Assembly: GCA_031362405.1 (NCBI GenBank)
Contig: JANLSO010000170.1
Location: forward strand, 1 to 59,004
Reading direction: 5' to 3'
Source of the DNA: JANLSO01 sp031362405
GTDB taxonomy: Bacteria > Actinomycetota > Thermoleophilia > Miltoncostaeales > Miltoncostaeaceae
Length of the DNA: 59,004 nucleotides
Shown: positions 17,479 to 25,657 of the stretch, in pieces
Layout of the letters: every line of letters begins with the position of its first letter
Position numbering within the stretch: the stretch's first letter is position 1
Program-made: the position numbers and the translations under genes
Notes under the pieces: generated by a model
Databases searched by the model: none
What the model saw: the letters and a program-made list of their open reading frames with translations, nothing else
Told to the model about the DNA's origin: nothing

Positions 17479-17936
17479 CGCTCTACGAGACCCTTGTGTT
17501 CGTGCACGTCGTCATGGTCGCCGTCTGGCTGGGTGGCGGCGTCGTGACCCAGCACTTCGCGTCGTTGATCCTGCGCGAGGGCGATCCGGTGCGGGTCGGT
17601 GGCTTCGGCCGCGACATCGCCTGGATCGCAACGCGGATCACGCTTCCCGCCGCGCTGGTGCTCTTGGGCTCCGGCATCTGGGCGGCGATCGAGGGCAACT
17701 GGGACTTCGGCGCCGCGTGGATCTCGATCTCCTTCAGCGTCTGGATCGTCGCCGTGGTAGCCGGTCTTGCTCTCGTGCGGCCCGAGTACGCGCGCATCGA
17801 GAGCCTGCTTCCGAGCCTCGGTACGAATGCCGATGCAGTGGCTCAACGCCTGCGGCGGGTGCTTCTTTTTTCACGTATCGAGCTCGTGCTGCTGCTGATC
17901 GCCGTCTGGGCGATGGTGATCAAGCCCGGCGCGTAG
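17475..17936 (+). CDS. DUF2269-like integral membrane protein
   Basis: 153 aa with four hydrophobic helices: about 5-27 (ETLVFVHVVMVAVWLGGGVV), 47-67, 77-98 and 130-149. The N-terminal YETLVFVHVVMVAVWLGG (His in the first helix followed by W-L-G-G) resembles predicted integral membrane proteins of the DUF2269 group. The function is unknown. It starts at ATG 17475 overlapping ispG, so expression follows ispG. Its end overlaps the convergent small membrane protein by 17 bases. Confidence 0.65.
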   Translation: MTLYETLVFVHVVMVAVWLGGGVVTQHFASLILREGDPVRVGGFGRDIAWIATRITLPAALVLLGSGIWAAIEGNWDFGAAWISISFSVWIVAVVAGLALVRPEYARIESLLPSLGTNADAVAQRLRRVLLFSRIELVLLLIAVWAMVIKPGA

Positions 17937-18234
17937 GGGCTCGCACGAACGCGTCAGTGATCGCGACCGCCTGGAGCACGACGACGGCACCTGCCAACGG
18001 GATCTGCACCTCGGCGCGGGAGAGCAGGAAGAACCCGCACACGAGCGTGGCGATCGCGCAGACGAGGCCGACCCGATGCAGGGGCACCGCGTGTGCGGCG
18101 ATCGAACCGGCGGCGAGCAACACGATGAGCACGGCGGTCGGCCAGATGATCGCGAAGCGCTCGGGCCGCTCGATCGCCAACGATCCCACGAGGGCCACCA
18201 CACCCAACGCGACCAGCAGGAGACGAAAAATCAC
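17920..18234 (-). CDS. small four-helix membrane protein, unknown
   Basis: 104 aa made almost entirely of four hydrophobic stretches (LLLVALGVVALVGSLAI; WPTAVLIVLLAAGSIAAHAV; VGLVCAIATLVCGFFLL; VQIPLAGAVVVLQAVAI). No recognisable family motif. The ATG at 18234 overlaps the stop of the upstream metallophosphoesterase gene in an ATGA, so the two are one transcription unit. It may be a membrane partner of that phosphoesterase; this is inference from the overlap only. Confidence 0.65.
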   Translation of the reverse strand: MIFRLLLVALGVVALVGSLAIERPERFAIIWPTAVLIVLLAAGSIAAHAVPLHRVGLVCAIATLVCGFFLLSRAEVQIPLAGAVVVLQAVAITDAFVRAPTRRA

Positions 18235-19337
18235 GGGGTGCTGGTGCGGTCGAGGACTCGCCCGCGCTGGTCGACGAACGAGTAGACGACACGGCTTGGG
18301 CTGACGTCGACGGTCAGGTGGCCGTACTCCTCGCGGGTGATCTGCGCATCGGCGCTCCCCGGCGCGAACTCGCGGCTGCTGAATCCGGCCCCGCCGGTAC
18401 CCACGGTGAACGTCCGCACGTCGTCGACGGTGCGGCGTTCGAACAGGTGCAGGTTCCCGGAGAAGACGGCGTCCACGCGGGCGGCTCGCAGCACCGGAAG
18501 GATCGGGTCACCCGACCGGATCGGCACGTGCACCACGACGAAGCGGTGCGTAAAGCTCCCCTGCGCGAGGGCGCGGCGCGCGAAGGCGACGGACGTCCCG
18601 CCGGTGTCGTTACCCAAGATCACCAGCTGGATCGGGCCATGCGCCACCACGTGGCGACCGTCGCGAGGCAGGTCGAAGGCCTCGCGAATCGCCGCGCCGC
18701 CGTCCGGCGGCAGCAGATCGTGGTCGCCGAGGCCGACGTAGACGGGGGCGTTGCGCATCACCTCGGCCATCGGTCGGAAGATGTTGCGCTCGAGGAGAAA
18801 GCTCGCGGCGCTCACATAGCTGTTGTCTCCCGCGGTGACGACAAACTGTGGTCGTGTGGCCGCGAGCGTGCGCGCCACGGCCCACTGGGGGTCGCTGCCG
18901 TCGCCGTAGTCGGCGAGCACGCTGAATCGCACCGGTCGGCGCGGGTCGGGGCTGGGTGTCGCGAAGCTCCCCGCCGCCTTCGCGCCGCCGTCGATCGAGG
19001 CGGTCCAGACATAGCGGGTGCCCGGGGTCAGGCCGGTGAGGCGGCCCTCGCGGCCGGTGATCGTCGCGCCGCGAGGGTCGGCGGCCACGACCTCCACCGT
19101 CGAGTCGCCGGTCGTACGCCAGCGAAGTTCGGCGGACCGCTCATCGACGCGCACCAGATACGGACCCCGGGTGAACGGGTCATCGCTCGGCCCGAGCAGG
19201 TAGAGGCGCCAGTAGAAGACGATCGCGGCGACGACCAGCAGGGCCAGGGTCAGCAGCATCGCCAACGTGATCGTCGCTCGGCGGAGCCGCCGCTCGCGAG
19301 GTGTCAACGGTGGAGATTGAGCGTCGGCGCGGACCAT
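18231..19337 (-). CDS. membrane-anchored metallophosphoesterase with FN3-like domain
   Basis: 368 aa. A basic N-terminus precedes one transmembrane helix (about residues 22-44, ITLAMLLTLALLVVAAIVFY). A fibronectin-type/purple-acid-phosphatase N-domain follows (about 58-130, PYLVRVDERSAELRW ... GLTPGTRYVWT). The calcineurin-like core has VLADYGDG, VTAGDNSYVS, VGLGDHDLL, VVVHVP and FSGNLHLFERR. The usual GD-x-G and GNH-D-x positions appear as ADYGDG and GLGDHD, so metal binding is plausible. The active site faces outside. Substrate unknown. Confidence 0.8.
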   Translation of the reverse strand: MVRADAQSPPLTPRERRLRRATITLAMLLTLALLVVAAIVFYWRLYLLGPSDDPFTRGPYLVRVDERSAELRWRTTGDSTVEVVAADPRGATITGREGRLTGLTPGTRYVWTASIDGGAKAAGSFATPSPDPRRPVRFSVLADYGDGSDPQWAVARTLAATRPQFVVTAGDNSYVSAASFLLERNIFRPMAEVMRNAPVYVGLGDHDLLPPDGGAAIREAFDLPRDGRHVVAHGPIQLVILGNDTGGTSVAFARRALAQGSFTHRFVVVHVPIRSGDPILPVLRAARVDAVFSGNLHLFERRTVDDVRTFTVGTGGAGFSSREFAPGSADAQITREEYGHLTVDVSPSRVVYSFVDQRGRVLDRTSTP

Positions 19338-19376
19338 CTATCGGACGCACGATGACAGGCACACGAGCATGGCGTG

Positions 19377-19382
19377 TAGGTT
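19377..19382 (+). promoter_or_regulatory. -10 hexamer TAGGTT, leaderless-type, for proS
   Basis: TAGGTT ends 7 bases before GTG 19390. The alternative start ATG 19369 would lie upstream of this hexamer, so the hexamer argues for GTG 19390. Confidence 0.45.
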
Positions 19383-19389
19383 GCCCGGC

Positions 19390-21147
19390 GTGGCCGATTC
19401 CGACACCTCCACCCCCGCCGACTGGAAAATGCCCTCCGCCCCGCGCGGCGGCAGCATTCGTCTGTCGGGCCGTCTCTGGCCGACCCTGCGCGACCCACCG
19501 GCCGATGCCGAGGCCATCAGCCACAAGTTGATGGTGAGGGCGGGGCTGGTACGTCAACTCGCCTCCGGCCTCTACTCATTCATGCCCTTCGGGCTGCGGT
19601 CGCTGCACCGCATCATCGCGATCATCCGCGAGGAGATGGACGCCATCGGCGCCCAGGAGATGCTCCTGCCCGTGATGCACCCGGCGGAGATCTGGGAGAC
19701 GACCGGCCGCCTGGGCCTCGACGAACAGTTCCAGCTCGAAGACCGCGCCGGTCGCGCCATGGTGCTCGGGATGACGCACGAGGAGATCATCACCTGGCAC
19801 GCGGCGCGGGAGATCCGCTCGTACCGCGACCTGCCGCAAAGCTGGTACCAGTTCCAGACCAAGATGCGCGACGAACCGCGGGCCAAGAGCGGGATGCTCC
19901 GGGTACGCGAATTCATCATGAAAGACTCGTACTCGCTCGACCGCGACACCGCCGGCCTCGACGCGTCATACGACGCCCACGCCGGGGCGTATGCGCGGAT
20001 CTTCGACCGCTGCGGCCTCGACTGGGTCATGGTCGAAAGCGACACCGGAATGATGGGCGGCAGCGGTGCCCACGAGTACATGGCACCCAGCCCCGTCGGT
20101 GAAGACATGATCGCCCGCGGCCCGACCGGGTACGCGGCGAACATCGAGATGGCCACGTCGGTCGCCATCGAGCCCGAGTTCGATGCCGCCCCCGGTACGC
20201 CAGAGCCTTTCGACACGCCGGGCATCGAGACGATCGACCAACTCGTCACGGCGACCGGCCTCGTGGCCGCGCGCCTTGCCAAGAGCGTTGTCGTGGTCAC
20301 TGACGACGGCCCGGTGCTGGCCGTGCTGCGTGGAGAACATCAGCTTCACGACAAGAAGCTGGCCCGCCTTGTTGGAATGCACCGCCCGGCCCAGCCGGAG
20401 GAGATCCGAGGCTGGTTCGGTGCTGATCCTGGCTCCCTCGGCCCGGTCGGCATCGAGGGCGTGCGGATCGTCGTCGACGAGACGATCACCCGTGGTCATT
20501 ACATCACCGGGGCCAACCGCGACGGGGTGCACCTGCGTGGCGTCGTCTTCGGACGCGACTTCACCGGTGAGATCGCTGACATTCGCGAGGTCATTGCCGG
20601 GGAGGGTTGCCCGATCTCGGGCGAGCCTTTGGTCCTGGAGCCCGTGATCGAGGTTGGCAACATCTTCAAGCTGGGCACCAAGTACAGCTCTGCCTTGGGC
20701 GCGCGCTACCTCGATGCCGAGGGCACTGAGCAGACGATCGTGATGGGCTCCTACGGCATCGGCCCGGCCCGCACCCTTGCCGCCGCCATTGAGCAGGGCA
20801 ACGACGAGAGCGGAATCGTCTGGCCCAGGGCGATCGCCCCGTTTGACGTTCACCTGGTGTTGATCGGTGACGTCGACGGCCCCTCGGGGGTCTACGCGGA
20901 AGGGCTGTTCGGCGAACTCTCCGACCTCGGGCTCGAGGTGCTGTTCGACGACCGGCCTGGTGTGAAGCCGGGTGAGAAGTTCGTCGAGGCCGAGCTGCTG
21001 GGCGTGCCGATCCGCATCACCGTCGGCAAACGGACCGTGCCTGATGGTCCGCTCGAGGTGCAGGTTCGCCGAGAGCGCGAGAAGTCCGAGGTTCCATTGG
21101 CCGGCGCCGCGGAGGCGATCTGTGCGCTCTGGTCGGCGCTGCCGTAG
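19390..21147 (+). CDS. proS: prolyl-tRNA synthetase, bacterial type with editing domain
   Basis: 585 aa from GTG 19390. Class II motifs are visible: motif 2 near MRDEPRAKSGMLRVREFIMK, and motif 3 in the GSYGIGPARTLAAAIEQ region. The YbaK-like insertion that edits Ala-tRNA(Pro) occupies about residues 220-380 (LAKSVVVVTDDGPVLAVL, HDKKLARLVG). The anticodon-binding domain ends with GAAEAICALW. The gene for a tRNA-Pro follows 31 bases downstream, a neat functional neighbour. ATG 19369 is also in frame, but GTG 19390 sits 7 bases after a TAGGTT hexamer and removes an atypical CRLPG start. Confidence 0.95.
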   Translation: MADSDTSTPADWKMPSAPRGGSIRLSGRLWPTLRDPPADAEAISHKLMVRAGLVRQLASGLYSFMPFGLRSLHRIIAIIREEMDAIGAQEMLLPVMHPAEIWETTGRLGLDEQFQLEDRAGRAMVLGMTHEEIITWHAAREIRSYRDLPQSWYQFQTKMRDEPRAKSGMLRVREFIMKDSYSLDRDTAGLDASYDAHAGAYARIFDRCGLDWVMVESDTGMMGGSGAHEYMAPSPVGEDMIARGPTGYAANIEMATSVAIEPEFDAAPGTPEPFDTPGIETIDQLVTATGLVAARLAKSVVVVTDDGPVLAVLRGEHQLHDKKLARLVGMHRPAQPEEIRGWFGADPGSLGPVGIEGVRIVVDETITRGHYITGANRDGVHLRGVVFGRDFTGEIADIREVIAGEGCPISGEPLVLEPVIEVGNIFKLGTKYSSALGARYLDAEGTEQTIVMGSYGIGPARTLAAAIEQGNDESGIVWPRAIAPFDVHLVLIGDVDGPSGVYAEGLFGELSDLGLEVLFDDRPGVKPGEKFVEAELLGVPIRITVGKRTVPDGPLEVQVRREREKSEVPLAGAAEAICALWSALP

Positions 21148-21159
21148 CGGGGGCTGTGG

Positions 21160-21165
21160 TACCGT
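21160..21165 (+). promoter_or_regulatory. -10 hexamer TACCGT for tRNA-Pro / pgsA
   Basis: TACCGT lies 13 bases before the mature tRNA 5' end. No convincing -35 is seen at the standard distance. Confidence 0.35.
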
Positions 21166-21178
21166 GCCAGCAGTGATT

Positions 21179-21252
21179 CGGGGCGTGGCGCAGTCTGGTA
21201 GCGCACCCGGCTGGGGGCCGGGCGGTCGGAGGTTCAAATCCTCTCGCCCCGA
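21179..21252 (+). tRNA. tRNA-Pro (anticodon GGG)
   Basis: Full cloverleaf of 74 nt. The acceptor CGGGGCG (21179-21185) pairs with CGCCCCG (21245-21251). The D stem is GCGC/GCGC and the anticodon stem CCCGG/CCGGG, with loop CTGGGGG giving anticodon GGG. The T arm is GGAGG-TTCAAAT-CCTCT. The discriminator is A at 21252; CCA is not encoded. It decodes CCC and CCU. Its last base is also the first base of the pgsA start codon ATG, so tRNA 3' maturation would cut inside that codon. Confidence 0.95.
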
Positions 21253-21824
21253 TGAGTAACAAAGGTTCGGCGGCTCCTACGAGGAGTCGCGTCTGGTGGG
21301 CGCCGAATGCGCTGACGACGCTGCGTCTGTGCGCGATCCCGATTCTTGCGGCGATCATCTGGACGGCCCCGGGGCCAGTTACCGCGCTTGGTGGGCTGCT
21401 CTTCGGAGCGATCGCGATCACTGATTTTATCGACGGCAAGCTGGCGCGTGCCCTCGACGCAGAGTCACGCTTTGGCGCGATCGCCGATCCACTGGCAGAT
21501 CGGCTCCTCGTGGCGGTCGGCCTCATCGGCCTGCTCATCCTCGGTCGCTTCCATTGGATCGGGCCGGTGGCCATCCTGGCCCGCGATGCGATCGCGATCG
21601 CATCGGGAACCATCCTCGTGCGACGCGGCATCCCGCTCGAGATCGACACCCCCGGCAAGATCGCCTCGGCTGTGGTGATGTTCGGTGTCGGTTTCGGCGT
21701 GGGCATCGACGCCCTGTGGACCGACATCCTGTTCTGGTCCGGCGTGATCCTGAGCGTCGCGACGTTCGCGAACTATGCGCGCACGGTCCCGAAGCTGATC
21801 GCCGGTGCTGGACACGCGGGGTGA
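21252..21824 (+). CDS. pgsA: CDP-alcohol phosphatidyltransferase (PgsA-type)
   Basis: 190 aa membrane enzyme joining a CDP-diacylglycerol phosphatidyl group to an alcohol, probably glycerol-3-phosphate. The family signature is complete from DGKLARALDAESRFG to DPLAD (about residues 59-81, pattern D-G-x2-A-R-x8-G-x3-D-x3-D). Five or six hydrophobic helices are present. The N-terminal PNALTTLRLCAIPILAA is typical. ATG 21252 is the only ATG, GTG or TTG in frame before that helix, yet it overlaps the tRNA by one base and has no SD other than tRNA sequence. It heads the pgsA-rsiG-garA-ftsR string seen in related form in mycobacteria (pgsA2...garA-Rv1828). Confidence 0.88.
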   Translation: MSNKGSAAPTRSRVWWAPNALTTLRLCAIPILAAIIWTAPGPVTALGGLLFGAIAITDFIDGKLARALDAESRFGAIADPLADRLLVAVGLIGLLILGRFHWIGPVAILARDAIAIASGTILVRRGIPLEIDTPGKIASAVVMFGVGFGVGIDALWTDILFWSGVILSVATFANYARTVPKLIAGAGHAG

Positions 21825-21869
21825 GGTGCCCGACTCGACCTGTGAATGAGGGTTAGCCGCGTTCTGGGC

Positions 21870-21875
21870 TACACT
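21870..21875 (+). promoter_or_regulatory. -10 hexamer TACACT for the rsiG-like gene
   Basis: TACACT lies 33 bases before ATG 21909. This would give a roughly 26-nt leader that includes the GAGGAGG SD at 21894-21900, so this promoter is of the leadered type. Confidence 0.4.
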
Positions 21876-21908
21876 GGAGGTTCACCGCGCGCCCGAGGAG
21901 GCGACTTG

Positions 21909-22163
21909 ATGGAGCCGATGCCCGACCTACCGGCGCTCTCTGATGCCGAGCTGAAGCAGACGATCGAAGACCTGAAGAGCGCCGAACGGGAGATCTCGTA
22001 TCAGCGCCGCCTGATCCACGGCCGCCTCGATCTACTCAAGCAGGAGCTCGTGCGCAGACTCTCGGGCAAGGATCAGGGCGCACTGTCGGTGGTTGACGTC
22101 GATGCGTTGAGCAAGATCCTCGCCGGACGTCTGGCCGACGTCGATACCCTCGAAAAGGGTTAG
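21909..22163 (+). CDS. RsiG-like c-di-GMP-binding anti-sigma protein (single motif)
   Basis: 84 aa, mostly one predicted coiled-coil hairpin. The c-di-GMP motif described for Streptomyces RsiG, E-x3-S-x2-R-x3-Q-x3-D, is matched by E26, S30, R33, H37, D41, with His in place of Gln. RsiG holds the sigma factor WhiG inactive when loaded with c-di-GMP. The flanking ALSDAELKQTIEDLKSAERE is also RsiG-like. Only one motif is present, so binding would need a homodimer. The start is ATG 21909, with GAGGAGG at 21894-21900. No WhiG gene is in the window. It lies between pgsA and the FHA/MerR pair. Confidence 0.7.
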   Translation: MEPMPDLPALSDAELKQTIEDLKSAEREISYQRRLIHGRLDLLKQELVRRLSGKDQGALSVVDVDALSKILAGRLADVDTLEKG

Positions 22164-22174
22164 CGGACGAGGCC

Positions 22175-22615
22175 ATGTACTGCACCGAATGCGGAGCGCA
22201 CCAAAGCGGCTCTCACCGCTTCTGCGGACGGTGCGGGGCATTGCTGCCGGGGGACATCGGAACCGGTGAGCTCACCGGACCGATCTCGACCGACGAGCAC
22301 GACTGGCACGCGACACACACCGACGCGCCGGTCCTTGCTGTGCGTGCCGGGGGGCCCACAGGAGCCCTGTTCCCGGTCTCGGAGGGGCGCGTGACGATCG
22401 GTCGCTCACCCGACAGCGACGTGTTTCTTGACGACGTGACCGTGTCGAGGAACCATGCCGAGATCGACCGGGAGGGAAAACACATCGTGATGCGCGATCT
22501 CGCAAGCCTGAACGGGACGTACGTCAACCGGCGGCGGATCGATGAGGATGAGGCCCTGCACGACGGTGACGAACTGCAGATCGGCAAGTTTCGGCTGACA
22601 TTCCTCGGCGGATGA
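22175..22615 (+). CDS. garA: GarA-like FHA-domain protein with N-terminal zinc ribbon
   Basis: 146 aa. A zinc ribbon (C3-x2-C6 ... C17-x2-C20) comes first, then a linker, then an FHA domain (about residues 55-145). The phospho-threonine-binding residues are VTIGRSPDSDVFLDDVTVSRNH and DLASLNGTYVN. In mycobacteria GarA-type FHA proteins are phosphorylated by PknB/G and control 2-oxoglutarate use. The N-terminal ETTSVF phospho-site of mycobacterial GarA is not seen here, and the zinc ribbon is extra. It overlaps the MerR gene by 4 bases. A cytosolic Ser/Thr kinase is encoded at 37952. Confidence 0.82.
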   Translation: MYCTECGAHQSGSHRFCGRCGALLPGDIGTGELTGPISTDEHDWHATHTDAPVLAVRAGGPTGALFPVSEGRVTIGRSPDSDVFLDDVTVSRNHAEIDREGKHIVMRDLASLNGTYVNRRRIDEDEALHDGDELQIGKFRLTFLGG

Positions 22616-23352
22616 GCACCGCAAGCGATATCGGCGCTCCGGCCCAGAGCCCCGAGGTGCTGCCCACGAACGCCGCCACGGTCGGTGAAATGACCATCGG
22701 CGCCGTGTGCGACGCGCTCCGCGAGGACTACCCCAGCGTGTCGATCTCGAAGATCCGGTATCTCGAAGATCAAAAGCTGCTGGCCCCGCGCCGCACGCCC
22801 GGTGGCTACCGGCTCTACTCGCCTCTCGATGTGGAGCGGTTGCGCACGATCCTTCGTCTCCAGCGCGACGAGTTTCTTCCGCTGCGCGTCATCCGCCAGG
22901 AACTCGAGTCGTCGAAGACCGGCGCCTTCAGCGTGGCCAGCCAGACCAAGAAGATGAAGCAGGCGCAGCTCAGCGAGCCCGCACCGACCCGGCGCTACAC
23001 GAGCCAGGACGTACTCGCGACGACCGGCGCCGGGCCGGCCCTCGTTCGCGAGCTCCAGGAGTACGGCCTCGTCGATGGCGGAGCGGGTTTTGACGAGACC
23101 GAGCGCGAGATCGTCCGGACCGCCGTCGAGATGCGCGGCTACGGAGTCGAGCCGCGGCATCTTCGTCTGTTTCGCACGGGCGCCGAGCGGGAGGCCGGTC
23201 TGCTCGAACAGCTGCTGACCACCGGCCTTCGCTCGAAGAACCCCGAGCGCCGCCGAGAGGCCTTGGAGACCCTCGAGGCACTCGCCGCGCTGGCGTCACA
23301 CATGCGCCACCTGATGCTCATCACGGAGTTGCGGCGGATCGCCGGCTCGTGA
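22612..23352 (+). CDS. ftsR: FtsR-like MerR family transcriptional regulator
   Basis: 246 aa. A winged-helix MerR domain (residues about 25-95) contains MTIGAVCDALREDYP, KIRYLEDQKLLAPRRTPGGYRLYS and VERLRTILRLQRDEFLPL. A long helical C-terminal part follows, as in mycobacterial Rv1828 and corynebacterial FtsR, an activator of ftsZ. The pairing with an upstream FHA gene (garA-Rv1828 order) supports the call. ATG 22612 overlaps the FHA stop. It has no effector-binding domain of classical metal-sensing MerR proteins. Confidence 0.85.
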   Translation: MSTASDIGAPAQSPEVLPTNAATVGEMTIGAVCDALREDYPSVSISKIRYLEDQKLLAPRRTPGGYRLYSPLDVERLRTILRLQRDEFLPLRVIRQELESSKTGAFSVASQTKKMKQAQLSEPAPTRRYTSQDVLATTGAGPALVRELQEYGLVDGGAGFDETEREIVRTAVEMRGYGVEPRHLRLFRTGAEREAGLLEQLLTTGLRSKNPERRREALETLEALAALASHMRHLMLITELRRIAGS

Positions 23353-23888
23353 CGACGGTCGGTATCGCAGAAGCCATTCGCACGGTGCCGAATCACCCGT
23401 CGCCGGGGATCGTCTTTTACGACCTCATGCCGATGTTCGCCGATCCCGCGGCCCTGGCCCAATGCGTCGAGCACACCGCCGAGTGGGCGCGGCCGCGAGC
23501 GGTTGACCTCGTGCTCGGGCCTGAATCGCGTGGGTTCGTGGTGGGAGGCGCGGTCGCACATGCGCTCGGAGCCGGATTCGCGGCAGCCCGCAAGCCGGGA
23601 AAGCTCCCGACCGAGACGATCCGCGAGGAGTACGCCCTCGAGTACGGCACCGATGCGCTCGAGATGCAGGCTGACGCCATCCGGCCGGGGCAGCGCGTCT
23701 TGGTGCACGATGATCTTCTTGCCACCGGAGGCACCGCCGCCGCGGCCTGCCGGCTCGTTGAGTCGCTGGGCGGCATCGTCGTTGGTATCGCCTTCATCGT
23801 CGAGCTGACCTTCCTCCCCGGGCGCGCCGCCCTCGCGCCATATCAAGTGATGTCGCTGATCACCTACGACAGCGAGGCGATGCAGTGA
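23349..23888 (+). CDS. apt: adenine phosphoribosyltransferase
   Basis: 179 aa type I phosphoribosyltransferase salvaging adenine to AMP with PRPP. The N-terminal hood reads RTVPNHPSPGIVFYDLMPMF. The PRPP motif is VLVHDDLLATGGTAAAACRL. ESRGFVVGGAVAHALGAGFA and ARKPGKLP are also typical. GTG 23349 overlaps the MerR gene and the stop overlaps ppgK (GTGA), so apt sits inside a tightly coupled string. Hypoxanthine use is less likely given the hood sequence. Confidence 0.92.
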   Translation: MTTVGIAEAIRTVPNHPSPGIVFYDLMPMFADPAALAQCVEHTAEWARPRAVDLVLGPESRGFVVGGAVAHALGAGFAAARKPGKLPTETIREEYALEYGTDALEMQADAIRPGQRVLVHDDLLATGGTAAAACRLVESLGGIVVGIAFIVELTFLPGRAALAPYQVMSLITYDSEAMQ

Positions 23889-24646
23889 CCGTCGTCGGGG
23901 TCGACGTCGGCGGCACCGGCATCAAAGCCGGCCTCGTCGACACCGACACGGGTGCCCTCGTCGGTGAGCGCATACGCGTGCTCACGCCCGAAGGCGGGGC
24001 TCCCGAAGCGGTCATCGCAGAGATTGCCCGCGTGGTGGGCATGCTCGGCGCCGATGGCCCGATAGGGGTTGGGCTTCCCGGGCCCCTTTCGGCGGGGCGG
24101 CTGATGATGATGGCCAACCTCGACCCCTCATGGATCGGCCTGTTCGCGCAGGAGATGATCGCCACGGCAACGGGCCGTGAAGTCATTCTGGTGAACGACG
24201 CCGACGCCGCCGGCCTGGCGGAGATGCGATTCGGTGCGGGCGCCGGGTGCCACGGGGTGGTTCTGATGCTGACGCTCGGCACCGGGATCGGCTCGGCGTT
24301 GTTCGTCGACGGGCACCTCGTGCCCAATACCGAGTTCGGCCACATCGAGGTGCGGGGCAAAGACGGAGAGGATCGCGCCGCGCCGAGCGTGCGAGAACGA
24401 AAAGGGCTCTCGTGGGCGGCCTGGGTCGAGCGCCTCAACGAGTACATCGATCACATCGACAAGCTCGTGTGGCCCGACCGCATCATCCTCGGCGGCGGAG
24501 TCTCGAAGAATCCCGAGAAGTTCATGCCGATGGTGCGCGCGCGACCCCCGATCGTCACAGCGACCCTGCAGAACAACGCCGGCATCGTCGGTAGTGCTCT
24601 GCGGGTCGCCGAGACCCTCAGCTCAAGGTCAGCACCTCAGCCCTGA
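23885..24646 (+). CDS. ppgK: polyphosphate glucokinase
   Basis: 253 aa ROK-family kinase that phosphorylates glucose with polyphosphate (and often ATP). GVDVGGTGIKAGLVDTDTG is the phosphate-binding start, GVGLPGPLSAG and LVNDADAAGLAEMRFGAG hold the catalytic Asp, and LTLGTGIGSALFVDGHLVPN then EFGHIEVRGK complete the pattern. The missing zinc-ROK cysteines and the tail IVGSALRVAE fit the actinobacterial PPGK group. It starts at GTG 23885. The 3' end overlaps the convergent RlpA-like gene by 29 bases. Confidence 0.9.
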   Translation: MTVVGVDVGGTGIKAGLVDTDTGALVGERIRVLTPEGGAPEAVIAEIARVVGMLGADGPIGVGLPGPLSAGRLMMMANLDPSWIGLFAQEMIATATGREVILVNDADAAGLAEMRFGAGAGCHGVVLMLTLGTGIGSALFVDGHLVPNTEFGHIEVRGKDGEDRAAPSVRERKGLSWAAWVERLNEYIDHIDKLVWPDRIILGGGVSKNPEKFMPMVRARPPIVTATLQNNAGIVGSALRVAETLSSRSAPQP

Positions 24647-25607
24647 CGCGGGCGGTGTTGCGCAGGCCCAGTCCGGCGACCGCCGCGGCCGACAGGGCGA
24701 GGTCGACGCCGGCGATGTAAGGACCGCGATCGTTGATGCGCACGGTGACGGTGCGGCCACCCATACTCAGCCGCACCTGTGTACCGAACGGCAGCGTGCG
24801 CGAGGCGGCACTCGCCGCCCGGGGATCGAACGCCTCACCGTTGGCCGTACGTCGCGGCGTGAAGCGGTAGGCCATCACGCGCAGCAGCGTCCGCCGCGCG
24901 GCCTGCTCCGACCGGCTCTGCGGCACGGGGGCGCCGGTCGGGAGATCGAAGCTCAGCGGCTGGCCGGTCGCTGCGTCGATGGGCGCGTCGCCGGGGAGAC
25001 TGCGTGCGGCGAGGATCCGTGCCGGCAGGCCGCGTTCGGCACGCGGCACCTCGGCGACGGGCCCCCGTGGGTCGGTCACGGCGCGACGCTGGGCCGCGCG
25101 GTGGCGTGCCACGCGTCGGCCCGCGATCGTCTCGCGGACGGCCGCAAGGCGGGCCTCGGCGGCCGCCGCCCGTTTGCGCGCCTCCAGCTCGACCTCGGCG
25201 CGGTCGAGGTCACGGACCGCCTCCCGGTAGCCAGCGATCATGCGCCAGTCGCCCTCGGCGGCAGCCTGCACCAGCTCGGCGCGGGCCAGGGCGTCGCCCG
25301 GGTCACCGATCAGGGCGGCGATTAGGGGTTCCGGTGGCGGAGATACGTAGAAGGCACGCAGGCGTGCCTGGACACTCGTGAGCTCGTTGCGGTAGCGAGT
25401 GCGGGCGGCGTCGAGGCGGGCGCGGGTCGCGGCCAGCGCGGCCTGGCGGGCGCCGAGGTTGGTCTCGCTCACGTCTGCGTCGCGTCGCGCCTTGGCGTAG
25501 TCGCGGTCAAGCCGGCTCGCAGGCAGCGCGAGCGAGGTGGCGGCGGTCGCGGCGATCAGGGCCGCGACGAGTGCCGCCCGACGGGCGCGGTGCGATGTGA
25601 CAACCAT
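24618..25607 (-). CDS. exported RlpA-like protein with coiled coil and double-psi beta-barrel
   Basis: 329 aa. The signal peptide is residues 1 to about 28 (RRAALVAALIAATAATSLALPA). A long Ala/Arg-rich coiled coil (about 33-165) follows, then a low-complexity linker, then a C-terminal RlpA/expansin-type barrel (about 240-325: VMAYRFTPRRTANGEAFDP ... LPFGTQVRL ... VTVRINDRGPYIAGVDLALS). The Asp in INDRGPY is the conserved catalytic-site residue of this fold. The coiled coil resembles FtsEX/NlpC-type hydrolase regulators. A role in peptidoglycan remodelling is likely; lytic activity is unproven. Confidence 0.8.
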   Translation of the reverse strand: MVVTSHRARRAALVAALIAATAATSLALPASRLDRDYAKARRDADVSETNLGARQAALAATRARLDAARTRYRNELTSVQARLRAFYVSPPPEPLIAALIGDPGDALARAELVQAAAEGDWRMIAGYREAVRDLDRAEVELEARKRAAAAEARLAAVRETIAGRRVARHRAAQRRAVTDPRGPVAEVPRAERGLPARILAARSLPGDAPIDAATGQPLSFDLPTGAPVPQSRSEQAARRTLLRVMAYRFTPRRTANGEAFDPRAASAASRTLPFGTQVRLSMGGRTVTVRINDRGPYIAGVDLALSAAAVAGLGLRNTARVRAEVLTLS

Positions 25608-25657
25608 GCCCTTCCATCGGCGCGCAGCGGCCGATTGTGACCTGTGCGCCCCTGCGG

